In this document: positions 1 through 5,971 of the stretch, piece by piece
Position numbering within the stretch: position 1 is the stretch's first letter
Layout: every line of letters begins with the position of its first letter
Assembly: GCA_013202535.1 (NCBI GenBank)
Contig: JABMRP010001239.1
Coordinates: 1 to 5,989 of the forward strand
Reading direction: 5' to 3'
Length of the DNA: 5,989 nucleotides
DNA from: Planctomycetota bacterium
GTDB lineage: Bacteria > Planctomycetota > Planctomycetia > Pirellulales > Thermoguttaceae
The notes under the pieces: generated by a model
Told to the model about the DNA's origin: nothing
Databases searched by the model: none
What the model saw: the letters and a program-made list of their open reading frames with translations, nothing else
Position numbers and translations under genes: made by a program

Positions 1-1637
1 AGCCACAGGTGATGGGCGATATTCGTATCGCGGTCGACGTAATCCCAACGCGTGTACACGAGCATCCCGTCGTTGTTCACGCTCGGCTGCCATTCGTGGG
101 TTTCGTGGAAGCTGAGACAAACAACGTCGCTGCCGTCGGGATTCATCGAGAAGATCGTGTAGACCGGGCAATGCCGCCCACAACGCAGATAACCGCCGCG
201 ACGCTCGCTCACAAACGCCACGCGGCCGTTGGGCAGGAAGCACGGATCGAAGTCGTCGGGATCGCCGTCGGTCAGTTGTTCCAAACCGGTCCCGTCGGCC
301 TGAACCCGGAAGATCTGATGGCTTTTCTCGGGGCCCCATTGATAGGTGGCCGTCGCTTTGCACTGGGTATAGGCGAACATGATCGTACGGCCGTCGAACG
401 ACAAGTCGGGCGAGAGAAATGCCCCCTCGTCGAGCTTTCGGCCGGTAAGACGTCCCCGCTCGACCAGCGAATTCTCCAGCAGATTGCACAGCTTCGGCTC
501 GTCGCCAAACGGATCGGCCAAGACGAACAGCCCGCCGCCGGGCTTGGCGTTGCATCCATAAAACTGGTCGCACATGTGGATTATGCCGCCCGAGTCGTGC
601 CGTTTGAGAAACAGCAGTTTGTCCATGTCCAGCAACGGATTGCAGAAGGCGATCCGCCGGGCCAGCCATCGGGCCTCGAAGTGGATCTCGCGTCGGGCGT
701 CCAGCGCGACGTCGGACTTTCCTTCCAACGCACTAAGTCGCCCCTGGAGTTCGGCAAGCGCCTTGGTCAGGGGTGAAAGCGCACGGGCGCCGGCCCCCTC
801 GTGAGCCAATCGCTCGGCCAATTTGCCGCCGCGATCGACGACGTCGCGCGTATGGGCCAGCGAAAAACCGCCGCCGACCGGCGCGGCCGTGGGTGGAACT
901 GCCGTCAGAACCCCGTCGGGCAACGTGCCGGGGTACGAGTGCTGACTGACGCTCTTCTGGTCGGCCGGGCGACCCAGGGCGATGTTCTTCTTCGGATCGC
1001 TCGCAGCGTAGACTTCGACTTCGTCCAGCGCAAACGAACAGTTGCCCGGTATATGCAGCCGTACGACGCGGGCGCTGATGTTCTTGTCGCCGAGGTCCAC
1101 GACCAGCGGCTTGTTTTCCTTCACACCGTAAAAGGTTTGCCCGTCGTGTTGGTAGACGTCGTCGAACTGCTTGCAATCGGTATCGGTGGAGACGGCCACG
1201 CGGATCTTTGCCGTGCGCGGCGCGCAGGTGCTGTCGGTGCGGTTGAAGATGACCACCCGGTCGAGCTTTACTTCGGTGCCCAGGTCGACCTGCCACCAGG
1301 GGTCGCTTGCCTTGCTGGCCGTGTGGAATCCCCAACGACCGTTCTTGATGCCGTCGCAACCTCCGGCGGCGTCCTGGACGGTGGTCACGCCATGCGCCGT
1401 CTGCTGCGGTGCGGCAGTGGCCGCCGGTTTGGCTTTGCTGAAGTGGGCGTCGCGCTGGGCCCAGTCGGCTTCGATCAGCGTTCGCATCGAGTCGCCGACG
1501 TTGATCCACTGAAGCCCCGACGACGAACCGCCCGGCGAATCAGCCGCCACGGCCGGGGCCGTCGATAGCAGCGAGACTCCTATTGCGAAGACGACCAGCA
1601 TCCAGCATCGTGCGTACGATCCGTGATAGCTACGCAT
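1..1637 (-). CDS. Exported discoidin + TolB/PD40 propeller protein, HZS-alpha-like (partial, C-terminus off window)
   Basis: An open frame of 545 codons runs from ATG at 1637 to the left edge without a stop. Residues 1-32 look like a Sec signal peptide: Arg/His-rich start, hydrophobic core about 13-24, and PAVAA before Asp33. Residues about 80-211 form an F5/8-type C (discoidin, galactose-binding-like) domain with DPWWQVDLG at 112-120 and FALDEVEVY at 202-210. A helical linker follows (about 265-330). From about 340 the protein resembles planctomycete proteins related to the middle region of hydrazine synthase alpha, with HMCDQFYG at 354-361 and PGGG at 366-369. PD40/TolB-like blades are visible at about 408-425, 442-479 and 495-537 (ADGTGLEQLTDGDPDDFDP, NPDGSDVV). 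Cysteines are frequent (356, 362, 384, 426, 466, 486, 490, 507), including C486-GRH-C490, but no CxxCH haem site occurs in the visible part. The protein probably acts in the periplasm or outside the cell. Its substrate is unknown, and anammox is not implied. Confidence 0.9.
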   Translation of the reverse strand, partial: MRSYHGSYARCWMLVVFAIGVSLLSTAPAVAADSPGGSSSGLQWINVGDSMRTLIEADWAQRDAHFSKAKPAATAAPQQTAHGVTTVQDAAGGCDGIKNGRWGFHTASKASDPWWQVDLGTEVKLDRVVIFNRTDSTCAPRTAKIRVAVSTDTDCKQFDDVYQHDGQTFYGVKENKPLVVDLGDKNISARVVRLHIPGNCSFALDEVEVYAASDPKKNIALGRPADQKSVSQHSYPGTLPDGVLTAVPPTAAPVGGGFSLAHTRDVVDRGGKLAERLAHEGAGARALSPLTKALAELQGRLSALEGKSDVALDARREIHFEARWLARRIAFCNPLLDMDKLLFLKRHDSGGIIHMCDQFYGCNAKPGGGLFVLADPFGDEPKLCNLLENSLVERGRLTGRKLDEGAFLSPDLSFDGRTIMFAYTQCKATATYQWGPEKSHQIFRVQADGTGLEQLTDGDPDDFDPCFLPNGRVAFVSERRGGYLRCGRHCPVYTIFSMNPDGSDVVCLSFHETHEWQPSVNNDGMLVYTRWDYVDRDTNIAHHLW

Positions 1638-1644
1638 GGGACAA

Positions 1645-1648
1645 CCTC
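1645..1648 (-). promoter_or_regulatory. Ribosome binding site of the exported discoidin/propeller gene
   Basis: GAGG lies 7 nt before the ATG at 1637. This supports the start that gives a full signal peptide rather than the internal Met13. Confidence 0.6.
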
Positions 1649-1720
1649 GTGTTGGTGGGAACGGTACGATGGCACCCGTCTGCATCCACGGGGGGCTTGC
1701 TGACCCCAGACTCAGCGCCG

Positions 1721-1749
1721 ATTATAACCGCATTCCCCCCGCGAGGAAA
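1721..1749 (-). promoter_or_regulatory. Predicted sigma70-type promoter of the exported protein gene
   Basis: On the minus strand a perfect TATAAT (1721-1726) lies 17 nt downstream of TTTCCT (1744-1749), which matches the -35 consensus at only three of six positions. Transcription would start near 1714, giving a leader of about 77 nt. The strong -10 makes a separate transcription unit plausible, although read-through from the transporter gene is not excluded. Confidence 0.35.
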
Positions 1750-1871
1750 CCAGAATCAACAACGCAAACAAAGGGCCGCGGCGAAATAGTCGCCACGACC
1801 CCAGATAATGCTCAGTTTAGCCCGTGTACTTGTGCCGGGCGTTGGTAGTCACCTCTCGCCTCCCATGCGGG

Positions 1872-3212
1872 TTAGGCCGACTGCGAGGCGACATCCTTCA
1901 CGTCGTCGGCGGGCTGCGGATGGGCCACGTCGGAATCCGCCGAGAGGGCCGTCTCGGACAGCTCGTCGGCCGACTTGGGCGGCTTGACGAGGAACGTGAC
2001 CGCAGCCGCGGCGACCAGCAGCGTGGCCGCTCCGTAATAGGCGTAAGAAAACGTCTCGTACAGGTCGTAGAGCTTTCCCGCACCCAGGGCGAGCATGAAC
2101 CCGCCGACGCCCCAGGCGGTGAACACGAGTCCGTAGTTCACGCCGAAGTTTTTCGCTCCGTAGTAGTCCTTGGTGATCGAGGGGAACAGGGTCAGATTGG
2201 CACCATACATGGCACCGATCATCGCCGAGACAGCCAGCAGCACGGGCAGAGTGGCCAGGGTCGTTCCCGCGGCGGCCTGCGACAGCAGGATGACCATCAC
2301 CGCCTGCAAGACGAAACAACCAAACATGGTTTGCTGACGGCCGAGCTTGTCGGACGCCATACCGGCGGCGATTCGGCCGGCGCCGTTGCCCACCGCCATG
2401 GCCACAACCAATGAGGAAGCCATCGCGAGCCCCGCCTGCGCCTCTCCGATCTTGACCAGCTTGCTGATGATCATCAGTCCGGCACCGGCGCCGCAGGCGT
2501 ACATGAACCACAGCAGATAGAACTGCGAGGTACACAGCATTTCCATCGGGCTGTAGTCTTTCTTCTTGGCCGCGGGACCGATTGCCTGCTTCGTGGCCGA
2601 TCCGGCGGGCACGTATCCCTTGGGCGGCGCGACCAGCAGTTGGGCACATCCGACCACAACCACCAGGAAGGCAATTCCCAGGCTCAGGGCCATCGTGCCG
2701 ACGCCGTAGCTGGCGATGAGCCACTTGGCCAGCGGGGCCGCGTAGACCGACGCCAGGCCGAAGCCCGAGACGACAATCCCGGCGATCAGACCGGTCCGAG
2801 CGGCGGGAAACCACTTCACCGCCGGCGGCGTGGCCGAGGCGTAGCCGAATCCGAAACCGGCACCGGCCAACACGCCAAACCCGATCATGAAACCCAGCGG
2901 CGAGGTGGTCGTGCTGAGCAGGATCATGCCGACCCCCACCAGGATTCCGCCGATGCTGGCCACCAGACGGGGGCCAAACTTGTCTTGCATGCGTCCGGCC
3001 GGCACCATCACCAGGCAAAACACCAAACAAGCGATCGAGTAGGGCAGCGACTTATCCGTCTCCGACCAACCCCAAGCCTCGGGAATGCCCTTGCTGATCA
3101 CGCTCCAGGTATAAAGGATGCCCAGCGCCAGGTTGATTCCCAGGCCGGCCATGGTAACGCGCCAGCCAAGATTCTTGACCGGTTGACTCACAAGCGGATT
3201 GCCTTCACTCAT
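1872..3212 (-). CDS. MFS transporter, oxalate/formate antiporter-like (OFA) family
   Basis: This 446-residue protein has about twelve hydrophobic segments and a central cytoplasmic loop at about 196-222 (AAKKKDY at 214-220), typical of an inner-membrane MFS carrier. Family marks are the N-terminal LGILYTWSV (30-38), the motif A copy AGRMQDKFG (72-80) with its second-half counterpart AAGMASDKLGRQ (282-293), KWFPAARTGLIAG (133-145), and the TM10-11 segment from SITKDYYGAKNFG (345-357) into NYGLVFTAWG (359-368). OFA carriers move small carboxylates such as oxalate, formate or other monocarboxylates. The substrate here is unknown, because predicted TM11 has no Lys or Arg. The C-terminal tail (411-446) is hydrophilic and acidic. 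I chose ATG 3212 because AGGAG lies 9 nt upstream and the family-like sequence starts shortly after it. An in-frame ATG at 3371 would add 53 residues that do not look like this family. The gene is separated from its neighbours and probably has its own promoter. Confidence 0.93.
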   Translation of the reverse strand: MSEGNPLVSQPVKNLGWRVTMAGLGINLALGILYTWSVISKGIPEAWGWSETDKSLPYSIACLVFCLVMVPAGRMQDKFGPRLVASIGGILVGVGMILLSTTTSPLGFMIGFGVLAGAGFGFGYASATPPAVKWFPAARTGLIAGIVVSGFGLASVYAAPLAKWLIASYGVGTMALSLGIAFLVVVVGCAQLLVAPPKGYVPAGSATKQAIGPAAKKKDYSPMEMLCTSQFYLLWFMYACGAGAGLMIISKLVKIGEAQAGLAMASSLVVAMAVGNGAGRIAAGMASDKLGRQQTMFGCFVLQAVMVILLSQAAAGTTLATLPVLLAVSAMIGAMYGANLTLFPSITKDYYGAKNFGVNYGLVFTAWGVGGFMLALGAGKLYDLYETFSYAYYGAATLLVAAAAVTFLVKPPKSADELSETALSADSDVAHPQPADDVKDVASQSA

Positions 3213-3419
3213 GCAACACGGCTCCTGTCGTCTCCGAAGAAAACAGTGTACGTGCCCAAGTTCGGCCACCACACGCCGGGCCATTTCTTGAGCATCCGGC
3301 TCAACGTACCGGAAGCGGGCCCTTGACGGTTGGCGGGTGCCTCCTGGCGTCCGGCAAGCGTGGGAGAGCACGTTCCGGTGAAGGGGAGGCCTACTGGGCG
3401 GGAACTCTCGCGTGGGTAA
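3213..3419 (-). promoter_or_regulatory. Long, possibly structured leader of the transporter mRNA
   Basis: If the promoter at 3427-3455 is used, the transporter mRNA has a leader of about 207 nt. In its proximal part, GUACGU (3309-3304) can pair with ACGUAC (3253-3248). Between these arms lie a hairpin UGAGC/GCUCA (3303-3299 with 3293-3289) and a weaker GGCC/GGCC helix (3282-3279 with 3267-3264). Together they could fold as a three-way junction ending about 22 nt before the ribosome binding site. I recognise no known riboswitch, and the helices are short enough to arise by chance. Confidence 0.25.
3222..3226 (-). promoter_or_regulatory. Ribosome binding site that fixes the transporter start
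   Basis: AGGAG lies 9 nt before ATG 3212. It selects the 446-residue product over the 499-residue in-frame extension from 3371. Confidence 0.7.
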
Positions 3420-3426
3420 ACTCGCT

Positions 3427-3455
3427 AGTATAACCTACGTCAGCGAGTGTGGCGA
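3427..3455 (-). promoter_or_regulatory. Predicted sigma70-type promoter of the transporter gene
   Basis: On the minus strand, TCGCCA (3450-3455, four of six matches to TTGACA) and TATACT (3427-3432, five of six to TATAAT) are 17 nt apart. Transcription would start near 3420. CTCGCT (3421-3426) and AGCGAG (3442-3447) form an inverted repeat around the -10 and spacer and could be an operator. Confidence 0.4.
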
Positions 3456-3508
3456 GGGGGTAAGGAAAACTTTGATAAACTACCGCGACTTTGACGGCTC
3501 AAAGCCTT

Positions 3509-3660
3509 GTACGGTGGGACAAGCGAAGCGCCGGCCCACCATCGCAACTCCAATGGATTCATGCCACTGGGGATCATCCCACGCGGATACGAGACACGCC
3601 GCAGCCGATACGTTGTCCCGGAGTTCATGGTGGGCCGGCGCTGCGCTGGTCCCACCCTAC
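3509..3660. repeat. 152-bp inverted-repeat (MITE/REP-like) element; possible terminator
   Basis: The arms 3509-3542 and 3627-3660 are inverted copies that match at 31 of 34 positions (mismatches at arm positions 4, 13 and 18). With a 2-nt gap the pairing extends to AACTCC (3546-3551) and GGAGTT (3620-3625), leaving a loop of about 68 nt. The arm core is GGTGGGCCGGCGCT. From memory, similar sequences are scattered through planctomycete genomes, but this was not searched. Both arms carry a TA next to the outer end (3510-3511 and 3658-3659), which would fit a TA-targeting MITE, though no longer target duplication is seen. No transposase is encoded. The element starts 10 nt beyond the stop of the 4762-3671 gene, so its RNA hairpin may end or stabilise that transcript. 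Short open frames across it are not credible genes. Confidence 0.75.
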
Positions 3661-3670
3661 GGCACCCATG

Positions 3671-4762
3671 TCAAGAACCGCCGAGCGGATACTTCCCGTA
3701 TTTTAGCGTCGCTTCGAGCATGGCCAGGTAGTTGTCGTAGGGGACGTATTCGGTGACCGAGTTGGAACTGCCGCAGCAGTAACCACCGCCGGGGCCCACC
3801 GTCTCGATGCGGAGTTTCACTTCCGCGTCGACGTCTTGCGGCGTGCCCAGGGTGAGCGTCGAATCGAGATTGATGTTGCCGCACAGGCAAAGCCGGTCGC
3901 CGTACTGACGCTTCAACTCGACGATGTCGAAACTGGACGGTTCGCAGGGGTGCAGGGCGTTGTAGCCGCATTGGATCAGGTCGTCGATCACGTCGGCGTA
4001 GCGGCCGTCGCTGTGGAACAGATAGGGTAGATCCTTGGAGCGAACGAGCCGCCCGATCTTCTCGTGCTGGGGGAAAACGTGCTTCCGCAGCACCTCGGGG
4101 CGAACCATCAGCGAGTGGGTGTAGGCCAGATCGTCGGGCATGCAAACGGCTCCGACGCAGTCGTATTGCAGCAAGTTCTCGACCACCCGGTAGTGAATCT
4201 CGCCCAACTTCTCCATGATTCGCCCGGCCACCGGCGCTCCGTCGGCCACGTCGATGCAGAACCGCTCGAAGCCCATCAGCATCCACGCCGCGGCGAAGAT
4301 GTATCCCACCACGGGAACCACCTTCGCCTCGTCCGGCAGGATCTCGCCAAGCCGGGCAATGTCGTGAAAGTTGTACAGGTCCGGGTCGGGCCACTCGAAG
4401 GCGTCCAGCGCGGCGGCGTCGGGGATTAGTCCCGCGCCTTCCTCCGCCCATAGCCGCTCGCTGGTCTGCTCGCTGTTGGCGCTGTAATGGGCTTCGGCCT
4501 TCTTCATGTGGCCGCCGGACGGGCTGCCGTGCCGTGCGGCCCGGGCGGCCCGCTCGACCAGCGTCAGCCGCATACCGAACAGCACCGGCACGGAGTCGTA
4601 CCCGGCCTCGAGAAAGAACTCCGCCTCGTCGTCCATGGTCGTCGGCTCGCGGCCGAGAAACTTCGCCTTGATCGACTTATCGATCGAGTATTCCAGCGCC
4701 GGTACGCGGGCCGGCTCGCCCTGGAGCAGAAGCGTCTTTCGCAGGTTGGCAAAGTCAGGCAT
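3671..4762 (-). CDS. URO-D superfamily protein (methyltransferase-like), downstream paralogue
   Basis: This 363-residue protein has the URO-D/cobamide methyltransferase TIM-barrel layout: LQGEPARVP at 13-21, AGYDSVP at 53-59, WPDPD at 124-128, MPDD at 208-211, LPYLFHSDGR at 245-254, GDRLCLCGNINLDSTL at 288-303, and PGGGYCCGSSNS at 324-335. The HSDG segment sits where cobamide methyltransferases often have the zinc motif HxCG, but Asp252 replaces that Cys. Other candidate ligands are H250, H271, C273, C292, C294, C329 and C330, all kept in the neighbouring paralogue. The N-terminal signature of haem-pathway HemE is absent, so haem synthesis is unlikely. A methyl transfer or decarboxylation of an unknown small substrate in the cytoplasm is the best inference. 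The start matches the paralogue (MPDF), but the leader before it is pyrimidine-rich with no Shine-Dalgarno, so translation may depend on coupling with or read-through from the upstream gene. Confidence 0.93.
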   Translation of the reverse strand: MPDFANLRKTLLLQGEPARVPALEYSIDKSIKAKFLGREPTTMDDEAEFFLEAGYDSVPVLFGMRLTLVERAARAARHGSPSGGHMKKAEAHYSANSEQTSERLWAEEGAGLIPDAAALDAFEWPDPDLYNFHDIARLGEILPDEAKVVPVVGYIFAAAWMLMGFERFCIDVADGAPVAGRIMEKLGEIHYRVVENLLQYDCVGAVCMPDDLAYTHSLMVRPEVLRKHVFPQHEKIGRLVRSKDLPYLFHSDGRYADVIDDLIQCGYNALHPCEPSSFDIVELKRQYGDRLCLCGNINLDSTLTLGTPQDVDAEVKLRIETVGPGGGYCCGSSNSVTEYVPYDNYLAMLEATLKYGKYPLGGS

Positions 4763-4781
4763 GGGAGGAAGCAGGGGGGAT

Positions 4782-4816
4782 AGGGACTGGGGACTGGGGA
4801 CTGGGGACTGGGGACT
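4782..4816. repeat. Heptamer tandem repeat (GGGGACT)n with G-quadruplex potential
   Basis: Four exact GGGGACT units (4789-4816) follow one degenerate unit (AGGGACT, 4782-4788). The plus strand thus has four runs of four G with 3-nt loops, plus a nearby run of six G (4774-4779). That is a textbook G-quadruplex motif on the template strand of the flanking genes, and the mRNA would be C-rich. The repeat fills much of the 70-nt spacer between the two paralogues. It resembles the heptameric STRR repeats known in cyanobacteria. Copy number is likely to vary between strains. Confidence 0.9.
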
Positions 4817-4832
4817 AGTGTGCTGGGTGCCT

Positions 4833-5927
4833 TCAGAATCCGCCGATTGGGTATTTGCCGTACTTCTGGATCGTTCCGATCATGGCCATGTAATTGTCGA
4901 ACGGTACGTACTCGGGCACCGAGTTGGAACTTCCGCAACAGTAGCCTCCGCCGGGTGCCACGGTGCGCAGCCGCAATTTGACTTCTTCCGCCACCTCCTC
5001 GGGCGTACCCAGGCATAACGTCGAATCGAGGTTGATATTACCGCAAAGACAAAGCCGCCCGGCGTACTTCTGTTTGAGTTTCTCGATATCCATACTGGCC
5101 GGTTCGCAGGGATGCAGCGAATGGTATCCGCACTCGACCAGATCGTCGATCACGTCGTACAGCCGGCCGTCGCTGTGGAACAGATAGGGTAATCCTTTGG
5201 CGTGGACCATCTCGCCGATCTTCTTGTGCCAGGGAAAGATGTACTGACGCAAGAATCGGGGGCTAACCGTCGTGCCGCCCGTGTGGCCCAAGTCGTCGGG
5301 CATGCGAATCGCGCCGACGCAATCGTATTGGAGCACGTTCTCCACGACCCGCATCTGGGTTCGGGCGACGCGCTCGATCAATTCCAACACCAGCGGCTCG
5401 CCTTGGGCCAGAGCGATGCAAAAATCTTCCAGGCCCATCAGCATCCAGGGGGCGGTGAAGATGTAGCCGATGTTGATAATCACTTTGGCCCCGTCGGGCA
5501 GCAGATCGTCGACCTGACGGATCGCATCGTAGTCGTAGGCCGTGTCGGGGTCGGGCCAGGGAAACGCATCGAGCGACGCCCGATCGTGGATCTGTCCGGA
5601 GCCTTCCTCGGCCCACATCCGCGTGTTCTTCGACTCGGCCGTGGGGTTGTATTGGGCCTCCATCGGCTTGAGCACCGTGGTATCCATCTGCGTGGCGCCC
5701 ATGATCCCTTGCTTCTCGCCGCGAATCGTCTGGCGAAAGCCGAGCGTCAGCGGCACGAAATCGTAGCCCGCCTTCATACAGAAATCGACTTCCGCCTCGA
5801 TCCCTTCGGCCGGTCTGCCGAGCAGTCGCGATTTGATATCCTGGGCCACCGTCCCGTCGAACTGCGGCACGCGCTTCGGTTCGCCTTGGCAGAGAACGGC
5901 CTTGGTGAAGTTTTCAAAGTCTGGCAT
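4833..5927 (-). CDS. URO-D superfamily protein (methyltransferase-like), upstream paralogue
   Basis: This 364-residue protein is a tandem paralogue of the gene at 4762-3671. By hand alignment the last 120 or so residues are about 73% identical, while the N-terminal half is clearly more divergent, around residues 60-110 especially. Shared marks are CQGEPKRVP (13-21), AGYDFVP (53-59), WPDPD (124-128), the HSDG segment with H251 and D253, HPC (H272, C274), CLCGN (C293, C295) and GGGYCCGSSNS (C330, C331). The HemE-type N-terminal motif is missing, so this is not expected to be the haem enzyme. It probably binds a metal and acts on a small substrate, perhaps with a corrinoid partner that is not visible here. 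I chose ATG 5927 over ATG 5936 because GGAG lies 10 nt before the former but only 1 nt before the latter, and because the paralogue also begins MPDF. It is probably the first gene of a two-gene operon. Confidence 0.94.
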   Translation of the reverse strand: MPDFENFTKAVLCQGEPKRVPQFDGTVAQDIKSRLLGRPAEGIEAEVDFCMKAGYDFVPLTLGFRQTIRGEKQGIMGATQMDTTVLKPMEAQYNPTAESKNTRMWAEEGSGQIHDRASLDAFPWPDPDTAYDYDAIRQVDDLLPDGAKVIINIGYIFTAPWMLMGLEDFCIALAQGEPLVLELIERVARTQMRVVENVLQYDCVGAIRMPDDLGHTGGTTVSPRFLRQYIFPWHKKIGEMVHAKGLPYLFHSDGRLYDVIDDLVECGYHSLHPCEPASMDIEKLKQKYAGRLCLCGNINLDSTLCLGTPEEVAEEVKLRLRTVAPGGGYCCGSSNSVPEYVPFDNYMAMIGTIQKYGKYPIGGF

Positions 5928-5937
5928 CGAACACATT

Positions 5938-5941
5938 CTCC
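5938..5941 (-). promoter_or_regulatory. Ribosome binding site of the upstream URO-D paralogue
   Basis: GGAG lies 10 nt before ATG 5927 and almost touches ATG 5936. It therefore favours the shorter product beginning MPDF. Confidence 0.6.
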
Positions 5942-5965
5942 GTCACCCGGATGATTCACGCGCCG

Positions 5966-5971
5966 ATTGTA
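5966..5971 (-). promoter_or_regulatory. Possible -10 element of the URO-D pair
   Basis: TACAAT on the minus strand matches five of six bases of TATAAT and lies 38 nt before ATG 5927. The matching -35 with a normal spacer would fall at or beyond the right edge, so the promoter cannot be completed from this window. Confidence 0.25.

Larger units (their letters stand above)
1638..1871. other. Intergenic spacer between transporter and exported protein genes
   Basis: This 234-nt spacer contains the predicted promoter and ribosome binding site listed separately. Two small hairpins lie between the transporter stop and that promoter: GCCCG/CGGGC (1820-1824 with 1836-1840, 11-nt loop) and GGCGA/TCGCC (1780-1784 with 1790-1794, 5-nt loop). 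Neither is followed by a T-run on the minus strand, so a terminator is not well supported. I see no small gene here. Confidence 0.5.

Noticed and set aside
733..1509. 258-codon minus-strand frame inside the exported protein gene
   Set aside because: It is Arg-rich and low in hydrophobic order, as expected for an out-of-frame shadow. The overlapping frame has a signal peptide and recognisable domains.
9..1568. Two 255-codon plus-strand frames (9-776 and 801-1568)
   Set aside because: Both are antisense to the exported protein gene, show no known domain and lack convincing ribosome binding sites. High GC content explains long antisense frames.
1780..1840. Rho-independent terminator after the transporter gene
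   Set aside because: Two 5-bp stems are present but no T-run follows either on the minus strand.
3213..3371. In-frame N-terminal extension of the transporter from ATG 3371 (53 extra residues)
   Set aside because: The extra residues are Arg- and Cys-rich with no resemblance to OFA proteins, and a good ribosome binding site marks ATG 3212.
3489..3504. CTTTGA/TCAAAG hairpin beside the inverted repeat
   Set aside because: It has a 6-bp stem of low GC with no T-run and could easily occur by chance.
3412..3756. Several short frames on both strands across the inverted repeat
   Set aside because: They translate the repeat arms (for example VGRRCAGPT and WWAGASLVPP). Such peptides are repeat artefacts often misannotated as hypothetical proteins.
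4782..4816. CRISPR array
   Set aside because: The units are 7-bp head-to-tail repeats without spacers.
3671..5927. Haem-pathway uroporphyrinogen decarboxylase (hemE)
   Set aside because: The HemE N-terminal active-site signature is absent, there are two tandem copies, and the Cys-rich C-terminal motifs do not fit HemE.
5202..5954. 250-codon plus-strand frame
   Set aside because: It is the antisense shadow of the upstream URO-D paralogue, with His/Arg/Gly-rich composition and no domain.
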